Virus record (IMG/VR): IMGVR_UViG_3300021365_000135
Span: 1 to 22,049 of that record
DNA from: a virus
Length of the DNA: 22,049 nt
Reading direction: 5' to 3' (one strand)
In this document: positions 1 to 7,618 of the stretch, piece after piece
How the letters are laid out: every line of letters begins with the position of its first letter
Numbering within the stretch: position 1 is the first letter of the stretch
Notes under the pieces: model-generated
Told to the model about the DNA's origin: nothing
Database searches by the model: none
Seen by the model: only the letters and a program-made list of their open reading frames with translations
Position numbers and translations under genes: made by a program

Positions 1-71
1 CCACTATTAATATCATTAATAAGCGTTACACTATGGGATGCTGATGTTAATACTTGTTCTACTGTTTGCAT
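1..71 (-). CDS. Start of next downstream gene (partial), unknown function
   Basis: An ATG at 71 follows the fibre stop codon closely, and an AGGAGA ribosome site overlaps that stop with about six bases of spacing. The frame is open to the window edge, giving MQTVEQVLTSASHSVTLIN, then DINS. I do not recognise it. Its position right behind a fibre gene suggests a small fibre-associated or following structural gene. Only 23 residues are visible, so no function is offered. Confidence 0.6.
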   Translation of the reverse strand, partial: MQTVEQVLTSASHSVTLINDINS

Positions 72-81
72 TTCTAATCTC

Positions 82-3000
82 CTAGCTTTCTAAAGCTTCT
101 ATTCTTGCCTCTAAAGCATCATTTTTTGTTGAAAGTTCTTTTACTGCATTTATTAAATACCAAGTTAAATTATCAGGATTTACACCTTTAACACCTGTAG
201 TTTCTGTTTTTACAACGTCTGGTAATATTTCTTCTATTTCCTGTGCTATCACACCAATTTGTGTTCCTTCTTTTGTTACTACTGCAGCAGCAGGGTTGTC
301 AAAATCTACAATTTCCTCTTCTGTTCTATATTCAAAGTTTCTAACCTGTATTTGATTTATTTTTTCTAGTCCAATATCGTTATTTACAATATTCTTTTTT
401 ATTCTTCTATCAGAAGTAGTTGACCAACTAGAAGAATTGTTACCTTGATAAACTCCACCACCATTAGGGTCAATCCATCCTGTACTACCACCTTTACCTG
501 ATGCAGTCCTTGTTGTTATGCAAATTGTATTCCAATCACTTGTTGATGCTGAGTTTGCACCATACCCAATATGTATATTTCTCGTTCCATTATCAAAACG
601 ACCTGCATGATAGCCAACTGCAACATTGTAATATCTGCCATTTGCAGTTTGTCCTGCACTATCACCAATGTATGTATTACCTACACCTGTAACTTCACTT
701 GCGCCTGCATTTATTCCTACACAAACATGACTTTCACCAGTGGTACAAACGCCAAGAGAATTTCTTCCTACTCCTACATTATAATTTCCTGTTGTATTTG
801 CACCCAAAGCATTTTGACCAACTGCTGTAAGATATGCACCTGTAGTATTAGCATCTAAAGCACTATGTCCAACTGCTGTGTTGTAAGATGCTGTCGTATT
901 CGCAGTTAAAGCAAGAGAACCTACTGCAACATTGTAACTTCCTGTAGTGTTTGCTGCCATAGCATCAGAACCTACTGCGGTGTTAACAGTGCCATCAGTG
1001 TTTGATGTTAAAGCACTTATGCCGACTGCAGTATTATTATTTGCTGTTGTAAGTGCTCCTAAAGTAGAAACACCTAAGGCTGTGTTACCACCGCCAGTTG
1101 TAAGAGCATCTAAAGACTGTTCGCCAAATGCAACATTAAAATCTCCTGTTGTTAAAGCTGCAAAAGAAGTTGTTGAAACTGCAGTGTTGTAATCAGCAGC
1201 ATTAATAGTTCCTGTGCTGTTAGAGCCAATCATTATGGAGGATGTGCCAAAAGTTTTAAATGTTGGTCCACTTGCTATAGTAGCAAAACTTAAAGTTCCA
1301 CTACCGTTTGTTGTTAGTGCTTGTCCGCTAGAACCATCGGATACATTTAATTGATCTATTCCAATTTGGTTATCATCTATATGTTGTGTTAATACTGCAT
1401 TATTTGCTATATGTATTGTTGCTACAGAACCAGTTGCGATTTCACTCGCTGCAACTTGGTTAGCTGCTATCTGTGTGCTTGTTACTGAGTTTCCTGCAAG
1501 TTCTACTGCGGAAACTGAATTTACTGCAAGTTTTGCATTTGTTACTTGATCGTCTCCGATATGTATTGTATCAATCGAACCAGTAACTAACTCACTTGAA
1601 TCTACTGAGTTTGCAGCGATCTCTGCTGAGCCGACTGCATTTGCTGCAATTGCAGTTGAAGATACTGAGTTTGCTCCTACTTCTGTAAGAGTAGTAACTT
1701 GACTAATATTTACTTCAATATTATCTGTTCCAGTTGGTGGAGCCTCTGAGAAAGTAAGTGTTGTTCCACTTAAGCTGTATGTTCCTTTTGGTTGATATAC
1801 ACCACCAACATATACTTGTGTATTTTCTTCTTGAATGGGATCCATTGAAAGTGTAAATGCTGTTGTAGAACCATCTCCATCTAAAGTGTCTACAATCATA
1901 GTTTTACCCATGACTACGCCACCAATTGTATATGCTATAACTTTTGTTCCGTTTACTGGTGCAGTATCAAATGTAAGAGTTGTGCTACTTACATTGAATG
2001 AGTCTGCGTTCTGGTATACACCATCTATAAATACAATTAAGTCTGTGTCTGATCCTGGTGCTTTTGAAAGTGTAAATGCTGTTGTAGAGCCATCTCCATT
2101 ATAAGAGTTATGATTAAATGCTCCACCTGTTGTTACATTTGATAAATTATTTATTTCAACACTTGTTCCGTTCGGTGGTGCAGTACTAAATGTTACTGTT
2201 GAGCCAGATGTTGAGTATGTTCCTTTTTCTTGGTAGACACCATCTACAAAGACCCAAGTAAGGCTCTCTGCATTAATTGTTGATCCTGTGTTAAAAGCTG
2301 TTGTTGAGCCATCTCCTGAAGCTTCATAAACAGCAACAGTTTGATTAAGACCAATACCACCTGATCCACCACCACCAGAGATTGTTTGATTTGATACATT
2401 TGTTATTCTTCCTTGCGCATCTACTGTAATTTGTGGTGAAACAGTTGTAGAACCATATGTTCCCGCTGATACTGCTGTATCTGCAAGTTTGTCTGCAGTG
2501 ACTGCGTCGTCTGCTAATTTAGCTGTTGTGATTGCTCCATCTGCAATGACTGCTGTACCATTTGAAGCTGCTGTTATACGACCGTCTGCATCAACTGTTA
2601 AATCTGTATTTGTATAAGAACCTGCTGTTACTGTAGTAGCTGCAAGTTCACTTGCTCCGACTGCTCCAGTTGCAATTTCTGTTGCTGTAACTGAATTTGC
2701 GGAAAGTCCTGTTGTTCCTGTAATTGTAATGGTGTCAGTACTTGCATTTGTTGTAAGTGTAATTCCTGTTCCTGCAGCAAAGGTTAAAGTATCTGTGGTG
2801 CTATCTGCAACAACATTACTCTGTCCAGATATTGCAATAGTAGAGAATACATTTTGTGACCCTCCTCCACCGCTTACTGTACTAAAGGAAAGAGATCCAG
2901 CACCATCTGTTGTTAAAACTTGACCGTTTGTTCCATCTGTAACATTTAATTGGTCTATTCCTACTTGGTTGTCATCAATGTGTTTTGTAAGAATAGAGTT

Positions 3001-4071
3001 TTGTGCAATCATTGTACTTTCGATTGCATTTGTTGCGATTGTTAATGCTCCGCTTGAAGCTAAAGTTGCGTCTCCACTAATAGAGACATTATCAAAACTA
3101 TTTGTTCCATCATGTACAAGAATTTGTCCACTAGAAGGAGAAGTTATATCTGTGTCAGAAGCGCCCGATAAACTTGATGCTACTGTAGAGAAGCTTAAAG
3201 TTCCTGCTCCATCTGTTGTAAGTGCTTGTCCACTTGTGCCGTCTGTCACATTAAGTTGATCAATACCAATTTGATCATCATCTACATGACGAGTAAGAAT
3301 ACTATTAGATGCTATTTTTGTGGCATCAACAGCATTATCTGCTATGTTTCCTGTTGCTATTGTATTATCAGCTATTTTTGCACTTGTTACTTGAGAATCA
3401 CCAATATGAATAGTATCAATACTTCCTGTTACAAGTTCACTAGAATCTACAGAGTTTGCTGCGATTTTTGCACTTGTTACTGCATTTGCTGCTAACTGGT
3501 CAGTTCCTACTTTACCATCTGCTATTGCATCTGAAGTAATATAAGAACCTGAACCCATGTAACCATGAGCAGAACATTGATAGTATAAAACCTGAGGAGT
3601 TGCTGTGGTTACAGCAATTTGTGTGTAAGCTCCTGCAGACCCAGGAGTACCATTTGTTGTTACACTTGTTGTGTATGCTGTTGTCTTATCTTCTTCTAAA
3701 TAAAATCTAAGAGGATGACCACTATTACTTGAATCTGCTTGATCAAATTTATATGTATTTCCTGGAATAAGGAGTAAGAAAGGACTTTCAAGACCGTCAA
3801 TACTATAACCACTTGCACTACCTGTTCCATATTGAGGATGAGCAGCAGTTTTTGTAATTACCTTTACATCATATGTTTGAGTACGAAATGTATGAACGCC
3901 TTGAGGCGCATACATACTAATAGCATCACCGCTATCTGTACCATCAACGTGTTTTCTTAAAAATAACTTACCGTCTTTTGTATTAATTGCAATTTCGCCT
4001 AAAGCTAAATCGGAAGTAGTTGGTAAGTTATTTGCGGTATTTGACCGTTTTAACTTAATTGTTTGTGCCAT
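82..4071 (-). CDS. Long tail fibre with cupredoxin-like insert, YadA-like repeats and S74 self-cleaving C-terminus
   Basis: This 1329-residue protein starts MAQTIKLKRS with GEIAINTKDGKLF, the same docking type as the 791-residue fibre. Residues about 60-178 form a cupredoxin-like domain with H119, C166, H169 and M172. AKIA-type repeats follow (about 185-260, 800-890), then three copies of a 40-residue module (261, 363, 896) and three GDGSTTAF domains (583-790). A YadA-head-like NTAVG..AL array covers 957-1155. The last 110 residues are a peptidase S74 intramolecular chaperone: S1220-D-R-R-I-K1225 gives the Ser-Lys pair, followed by GVIAQEIEEILPDVV and WYLINAVKEL. Known S74 domains drive trimerisation and then cut themselves off before the Ser, so the mature fibre should end near residue 1219. 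The ribosome site is weak (AGGAC). Confidence 0.92.
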   Translation of the reverse strand: MAQTIKLKRSNTANNLPTTSDLALGEIAINTKDGKLFLRKHVDGTDSGDAISMYAPQGVHTFRTQTYDVKVITKTAAHPQYGTGSASGYSIDGLESPFLLLIPGNTYKFDQADSSNSGHPLRFYLEEDKTTAYTTSVTTNGTPGSAGAYTQIAVTTATPQVLYYQCSAHGYMGSGSYITSDAIADGKVGTDQLAANAVTSAKIAANSVDSSELVTGSIDTIHIGDSQVTSAKIADNTIATGNIADNAVDATKIASNSILTRHVDDDQIGIDQLNVTDGTSGQALTTDGAGTLSFSTVASSLSGASDTDITSPSSGQILVHDGTNSFDNVSISGDATLASSGALTIATNAIESTMIAQNSILTKHIDDNQVGIDQLNVTDGTNGQVLTTDGAGSLSFSTVSGGGGSQNVFSTIAISGQSNVVADSTTDTLTFAAGTGITLTTNASTDTITITGTTGLSANSVTATEIATGAVGASELAATTVTAGSYTNTDLTVDADGRITAASNGTAVIADGAITTAKLADDAVTADKLADTAVSAGTYGSTTVSPQITVDAQGRITNVSNQTISGGGGSGGIGLNQTVAVYEASGDGSTTAFNTGSTINAESLTWVFVDGVYQEKGTYSTSGSTVTFSTAPPNGTSVEINNLSNVTTGGAFNHNSYNGDGSTTAFTLSKAPGSDTDLIVFIDGVYQNADSFNVSSTTLTFDTAPVNGTKVIAYTIGGVVMGKTMIVDTLDGDGSTTAFTLSMDPIQEENTQVYVGGVYQPKGTYSLSGTTLTFSEAPPTGTDNIEVNISQVTTLTEVGANSVSSTAIAANAVGSAEIAANSVDSSELVTGSIDTIHIGDDQVTNAKLAVNSVSAVELAGNSVTSTQIAANQVAASEIATGSVATIHIANNAVLTQHIDDNQIGIDQLNVSDGSSGQALTTNGSGTLSFATIASGPTFKTFGTSSIMIGSNSTGTINAADYNTAVSTTSFAALTTGDFNVAFGEQSLDALTTGGGNTALGVSTLGALTTANNNTAVGISALTSNTDGTVNTAVGSDAMAANTTGSYNVAVGSLALTANTTASYNTAVGHSALDANTTGAYLTAVGQNALGANTTGNYNVGVGRNSLGVCTTGESHVCVGINAGASEVTGVGNTYIGDSAGQTANGRYYNVAVGYHAGRFDNGTRNIHIGYGANSASTSDWNTICITTRTASGKGGSTGWIDPNGGGVYQGNNSSSWSTTSDRRIKKNIVNNDIGLEKINQIQVRNFEYRTEEEIVDFDNPAAAVVTKEGTQIGVIAQEIEEILPDVVKTETTGVKGVNPDNLTWYLINAVKELSTKNDALEARIEALES
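607..1203 (-). repeat. YadA-head-like NTAVG repeats
   Basis: About eight copies of a 14- to 24-residue unit of the form NTAVGxxALxANTTGxY cover residues about 957-1155 of the long fibre. This pattern is known from trimeric autotransporter heads, where each copy makes one turn of a left-handed beta roll. It lies just upstream of the C-terminal chaperone. Confidence 0.75.
1702..2325 (-). repeat. Three GDGSTTAF fibre domains
   Basis: Residues 583-790 of the long fibre contain three copies of a domain starting GDGSTTAF, with VYQxxxxYxxSGxTxTF and APPxGTxxxxN endings, at residues 586, 659 and 732. They are beta-sandwich-like units common in marine phage fibres. Confidence 0.75.
3538..3894 (-). 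other. Cupredoxin-like domain inside the fibre gene
   Basis: Residues about 60-178 of the long fibre carry IPGNTYKFDQADSSNSGHP and YYQCSAHGYMGSG. The H119, C166, H169 and M172 set matches the type I copper ligand set of cupredoxins (His, then Cys-x2-His-x2-Met). Whether copper is bound is inference. Confidence 0.7.
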
Positions 4072-4095
4072 ATTTATGGTTGTCCTGTTTTCTTA

Positions 4096-4107
4096 CTCTA
4101 TATAGAG
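4096..4107. other. 12-bp perfect palindrome in fibre-fibre gap
   Basis: CTCTATATAGAG is its own reverse complement and lies in the 41-base gap between the two large fibre genes. It could be an RNA hairpin or a chance palindrome. No polyT tract follows in the transcribed direction, so it is not called a terminator. Confidence 0.35.
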
Positions 4108-4112
4108 ATTCT

Positions 4113-6488
4113 TTAGAATGTTCCTCCGTCTATTGTATTTGTAAACTCTAGATCGTTTCCTGAAGAATTAATTTGTAATAATTGATTTGCACCACCTGAT
4201 GAAACTGCTAATCGTTTGTAACCGCCATTTGAGGCTTTACCAATTAATAAGTCACCAAGTGCTGTTGCTGTAACATCACCTTTTAATTTGATTTCATCTG
4301 CTGTAACAGAAAGTGTTACATCATCTGGAACTACATTAATTGTATTACCAGATTTTGTTAAACCATTTCCTGCTGTTATTTGACCAGCACCTGAGAATTG
4401 TGTAAATGTTAAGTTTGTAGTATTTAATGTAATTACATTATTTGTTGTAAGTACGTAACCTTGATCAGCATTTGCTGTACCTTCTTCCACCCACACAAAC
4501 ATACCTGAAGTAACATCTACACTGGCGTTTGCATCATCTGAACGAGCAGGTGTTCCACCTGAAGCAACTGCTACGTATATTCCATTTTCAGAGGCAGTTG
4601 TTTGGTTTTTAAGAAGAACCCTATCCCCTGCTACAAGGGTAACACCATCAATTGTGTCACCGGCTTCTAGTCCAGAAGAACCTGCTGTTAAAGAAACGTT
4701 AGCTGTTGACGCTACATGTACTGATGCTTTAATATCAAGTGCTTGTTTTACTGCATCAACATATCCTTTTGTTACAAGAGTAAGTGCGTTTTGCCCACTT
4801 CTATCATCATAACCAGAAGGAACTTTAACAGTACCTGTACCATTTGGAGATAAAGTTATATCGCCATCTGAATCTGTGCTGGAAATTGTATTTCCATTAA
4901 TATTAATATTGTCGACATCTAAGTCTCCAGTAATATCTGTAGCGGCTGTAACCGCAAATGTTGTGCCATCAAATGTAAAGTTAGCATCATCTTCAAGTTC
5001 ACCTGAAGTACCTGCAATTACAATTCTATTGTTTGTTAGATCAGAAACTTTTGCAGTTGACATTGTAGTCGAACCAACATTAAGTGATCCACTAATATCT
5101 GCATTACCATTGATATCAATAGTTGTTGCAGTAATATCAACTTCTGTGTCTGCTGCTATTGCTAATGTACCGTCTGAAGGAGAAGAAACGTTTATTGCAG
5201 AGTCTCTAAACTCGAGTTTTATTGCATCATTTAAACGAAGTGCTGTATCTGCAACGTGTGTAAGTGTTACATCATTGTCTGCACCAAATCCTAAGACTGC
5301 TGAATCACTGTCAAGTTTAAGATCATTGCTAATGTTTACAGAATTAGAAGCATTAATATCTACGATTGGAGAAGTAATTTCAACTTCGCTATCACCGTCA
5401 ATATCAAGTTGTCCGTCTGTGCTAGAATTAATTGATAGTCCAGTATCTCTGAACTGTAGTGCCATTCCTGAATTAAATTGTAATGCGCTATCTGCAACGT
5501 GTGTAAGTGTTACATCTCCGTCTGCTCCAAAAGCAAGTACTTGTCCATCTGTATTAAATTCAACTGTCGGAGTTGTTATTTCTAGTTCGACGTCAGCAGC
5601 AATATCTAATTGTCCATTTACTGAAGAACCAATAGTAAGTGCTGAATCTCTAAATTGTATTTCACTTGCTGAGTTTAAAAGTAATCCTGTATCAGCAACA
5701 TGTGTAAGTGTTACATCTCCATCTGCTCCAAAAGATACTACTTGACTATCAGTATCAAATTGTACTGTAGGTGCTGTAATTTCTAGTAGAGTGTCTACGT
5801 CAATGTCGAGCTGTCCGTCTGCAGAAGATCCAATGCTTATTGCTGAATCTCTAAATTGGAAAACGCTAGTGCTATTAAGAAGTAAACCAGTATCGGCAAC
5901 ATGAGTTAAGTTTACATCATTATCTGCTCCAAAGTTTAAGACCGCTGCATCTGAAATTAAAGATACATCATCTGCGAAAGTAGCATCCTGTCCGATTACT
6001 ACTGCTTCGCTTGAATTTGTTGTTACAAGTTTTATATAAGAGTTAGTAGATTCTTTTAGTTCAAAAGATGCTGCACTATTATCAAGTAATGTTACTGCAT
6101 TTGCTTGACCACTTAAATCTAAAGTTCCGCCATGAGTAATGACTAAATTACCGGTAGGTGCTATTGTAAGATTCCCACTTGAAGTAGAAATAGTATCAGT
6201 TGAACCAGTAACTACAATGTTACCACTTAATAGTTCATTTATCTTTTTATTGGAGTCAACAATTAGTGCTGAACTTGCTGTATTCGTACCATGTACATGG
6301 TCGAGCATATCAGTAAAGTATTTACCACCAATTATTAAATTTGCGCCATCAGCAGGATTACCTACAAATAGTCTAGAGCCTGAGCCACCTTGTGCGCCCG
6401 CTCCGCCTGTATAAGCTAACTCACCAGCAGTAAGGCTACTTGGAGCCGAAGTACCTGTGGATCTTTTTATCTTAATTGTTGTTGCCAT
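4113..6488 (-). CDS. Tail fibre protein with four LTHVADT repeats
   Basis: This 791-residue protein has the marine-phage fibre N-terminus: MATTIKIKRS, then LTAGELAY, RLFVG and KYFTDMLDHVHG. The central part holds four units starting at residues 186, 253, 320 and 401, each with FGADxDVxLTHVADT, QFRDS, GQLDI and EITxPTV. Spacing is 67, 67 and 81 residues, which suggests a trimeric beta-helical shaft. A second domain around residues 555-705 includes ALTLVTKGYVDAVKQALD and GDRVLLKNQTTASENGIYVA, common in phage fibre tips. The end is NTIDGGTF, related to the tags of the two preceding proteins. No intramolecular chaperone domain is present, so folding may need a helper. This is a long side fibre or shaft. 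Receptor specificity is unknown. Confidence 0.88.
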   Translation of the reverse strand: MATTIKIKRSTGTSAPSSLTAGELAYTGGAGAQGGSGSRLFVGNPADGANLIIGGKYFTDMLDHVHGTNTASSALIVDSNKKINELLSGNIVVTGSTDTISTSSGNLTIAPTGNLVITHGGTLDLSGQANAVTLLDNSAASFELKESTNSYIKLVTTNSSEAVVIGQDATFADDVSLISDAAVLNFGADNDVNLTHVADTGLLLNSTSVFQFRDSAISIGSSADGQLDIDVDTLLEITAPTVQFDTDSQVVSFGADGDVTLTHVADTGLLLNSASEIQFRDSALTIGSSVNGQLDIAADVELEITTPTVEFNTDGQVLAFGADGDVTLTHVADSALQFNSGMALQFRDTGLSINSSTDGQLDIDGDSEVEITSPIVDINASNSVNISNDLKLDSDSAVLGFGADNDVTLTHVADTALRLNDAIKLEFRDSAINVSSPSDGTLAIAADTEVDITATTIDINGNADISGSLNVGSTTMSTAKVSDLTNNRIVIAGTSGELEDDANFTFDGTTFAVTAATDITGDLDVDNININGNTISSTDSDGDITLSPNGTGTVKVPSGYDDRSGQNALTLVTKGYVDAVKQALDIKASVHVASTANVSLTAGSSGLEAGDTIDGVTLVAGDRVLLKNQTTASENGIYVAVASGGTPARSDDANASVDVTSGMFVWVEEGTANADQGYVLTTNNVITLNTTNLTFTQFSGAGQITAGNGLTKSGNTINVVPDDVTLSVTADEIKLKGDVTATALGDLLIGKASNGGYKRLAVSSGGANQLLQINSSGNDLEFTNTIDGGTF
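5139..5933 (-). repeat. Four tandem fibre repeats encoding FGADxDVxLTHVADT units
   Basis: The repeat spans residues about 186-450 of the 791-residue fibre, with the unit starting at F186, F253, F320 and F401. The units share motif order but vary at the nucleotide level, so they are not recent duplications. Each unit places one His (196, 263, 330, 411) in the same LTHVADT context. Confidence 0.8.
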
Positions 6489-6508
6489 TTTATTTTCCTA
6501 ATGGAGTC

Positions 6509-6853
6509 CTAAAAACTCCCCGCATCTACTGTTTCCATGTCGCCTGTTGCTTGTGCTAGGGGTACGAACTGAAAAACGTTTGATGATGTTTCTCTGTAAA
6601 CTTTGAGCTGATTATCATTCAGATCATAAAAGAAGTCGCCTTCTGATAAATTTGTAGTACCTGCATTCGGTACATCATTTCCTCTAAAAAATTGGTCTGC
6701 TAATTGTTCTAACGCATCTTGTACATTCGTAGCAGTTATAACATTGTGAGGTGTAAATGTTAAGTTAGCAGCATTGGTTGATGCATCAGTGGGTGAGATT
6801 GCGCTAATACTAACGCTTGTTACATCTTCGACTACTGTAATTGTTGTTGCCAT
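6509..6853 (-). CDS. Fibre-region protein, paralogue 2 with DAGSF ending
   Basis: This 114-residue protein aligns with the preceding one over HNVITATNVQDALEQLADQF, FRG, then GDFFYDLNDNQLKVYRE and the end GDMETVDAGSF. The N-terminal 30 residues differ and are Thr/Ser-rich (TITVVEDVTSVSISAISP). It is probably a tandem duplicate that diverged, because the shared half includes the same order of motifs and the same terminal tag. It precedes the 791-residue fibre by 20 bases with an AGGA ribosome site for that gene. No known enzyme is visible, and a structural role at the fibre base is inferred. Confidence 0.6.
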   Translation of the reverse strand: MATTITVVEDVTSVSISAISPTDASTNAANLTFTPHNVITATNVQDALEQLADQFFRGNDVPNAGTTNLSEGDFFYDLNDNQLKVYRETSSNVFQFVPLAQATGDMETVDAGSF

Positions 6854-7261
6854 TTAAAATGTACTCCCATCTAATGTATCCATGTCTCCCTCTGCTTGAA
6901 GAAGAATTTGCCATGCTCCATCTCTATAAACTTTTAATTGATTTGTATTTGTATTATAAAATAAATCTCCATCGTCAAGATATGTTTCACTACTTGTTGT
7001 AGGATCTGTTGTTCCTCTTGAAAATTGAGATTCTAATTGTTCTATTGCGTCTTGTACATTTGCTACTGATATTGTATTATGTGTAGTTGAAACTACATCA
7101 CTTGCTACAAATGCACGAAAAAATTGTTCTACCTGTATTGATTGTGAAGTAGTTGTAATGTTTGCTATTACATCATTGAGTGCGCTTTCCGTAATAGAAA
7201 TTGTAGGATGAGCTGCAATTACATTTGTTCTTGCAAGTCTATTTTGCCCTATACGGCTCAT
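6854..7261 (-). CDS. Fibre-region protein, paralogue 1 with DGSTF ending
   Basis: The 135 residues split into an N-terminal helical, Ile/Thr-rich part and a C-terminal half containing NVQDAIEQLESQFSRG, then DLFYNTNTNQLKVYRDG, ending GDMDTLDGSTF. The C-terminal half aligns with the next gene. The phrase LFYNTNTNQLKVYRDGAW is of the type found in tail fibre modules (a short beta unit in which NxNQLKVY recurs). It has no catalytic motif. It overlaps the upstream gene by ATGA and abuts the next (TAA then ATG), which has a GGGAG ribosome site inside this gene. It is probably a short fibre or fibre-linker subunit. The exact role is unknown. Confidence 0.6.
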   Translation of the reverse strand: MSRIGQNRLARTNVIAAHPTISITESALNDVIANITTTSQSIQVEQFFRAFVASDVVSTTHNTISVANVQDAIEQLESQFSRGTTDPTTSSETYLDDGDLFYNTNTNQLKVYRDGAWQILLQAEGDMDTLDGSTF

Positions 7262-7590
7262 CTTGTTACTTCACCAGCTACAGTTGCTGTTCCTTGTATA
7301 AGTCTTTGTGAGGTAGTGCTTGTAAATAACTCTAAGTCATAGTAATACTGTCCCACATCTATATCGTCTGTTAATGTATTTGCAAGTGCCATAGTCAGTA
7401 TTCCACTACTAGCATTTGATATTGTACAAGTGAACGTAGCGGTAAGAGTACTAGAATCGATTGTGGGGCGCATCTGTGCACGTGCACTAAAGCCTGTAAG
7501 ATTTTTTGCGGTACCATCTTCTTGTACAGTAAGCTGTAGCGAGAAATCTGATCCCTGATCGATTTTTATGTTGTAAGTGCCTGCACTCAT
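7258..7590 (-). CDS. Small fibre/baseplate-type protein, BppU N-terminal-like
   Basis: This 110-residue protein starts MSAGTYNIKIDQGSDFSLQL and continues with LTGFSARAQMRP, strands with Thr/Ser (LTATFTCTISNASSGILTMA) and a paired YYYDLELFTSTTSQRLIQG. This pattern, with an N-terminal beta strand plus Gly/Asp, LTGYxARxQ(V/I)R, and a final ITGxATV-like strand, is common in small proteins of marine phage tail regions. It resembles the N-terminal domain of BppU-type baseplate proteins, which anchors receptor-binding proteins to the tail. It is the first gene after the promoter and overlaps the next by ATGA. The likely role is linking fibres to the tail tip. The fold is inferred from pattern only. 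Confidence 0.65.
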   Translation of the reverse strand: MSAGTYNIKIDQGSDFSLQLTVQEDGTAKNLTGFSARAQMRPTIDSSTLTATFTCTISNASSGILTMALANTLTDDIDVGQYYYDLELFTSTTSQRLIQGTATVAGEVTR

Positions 7591-7604
7591 GGTTATTTCT
7601 TATA

Positions 7605-7609
7605 CCTCC
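7605..7609 (-). promoter_or_regulatory. GGAGG ribosome binding site with long spacing
   Basis: GGAGG is the strongest Shine-Dalgarno in the region but lies 14 bases before the ATG at 7590, longer than usual. An in-frame TAA between it and the ATG excludes an earlier start in that frame. It sits almost at the 5' end of the predicted transcript. Confidence 0.55.
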
Positions 7610-7618
7610 AATGAATTA

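Noticed and set aside
4060-4080. T4-type late promoter (TATAAATA-like, CATAAATA) at the long fibre start
   Set aside because: It overlaps the start codon region of the same gene, mismatches the consensus, and nothing else in the window suggests a T4-like late system.
4876-5745. Long plus-strand open frame (289 codons) opposite the fibre gene
   Set aside because: It is antisense to a well supported repeat fibre gene, and its repeats mirror that gene's repeats.
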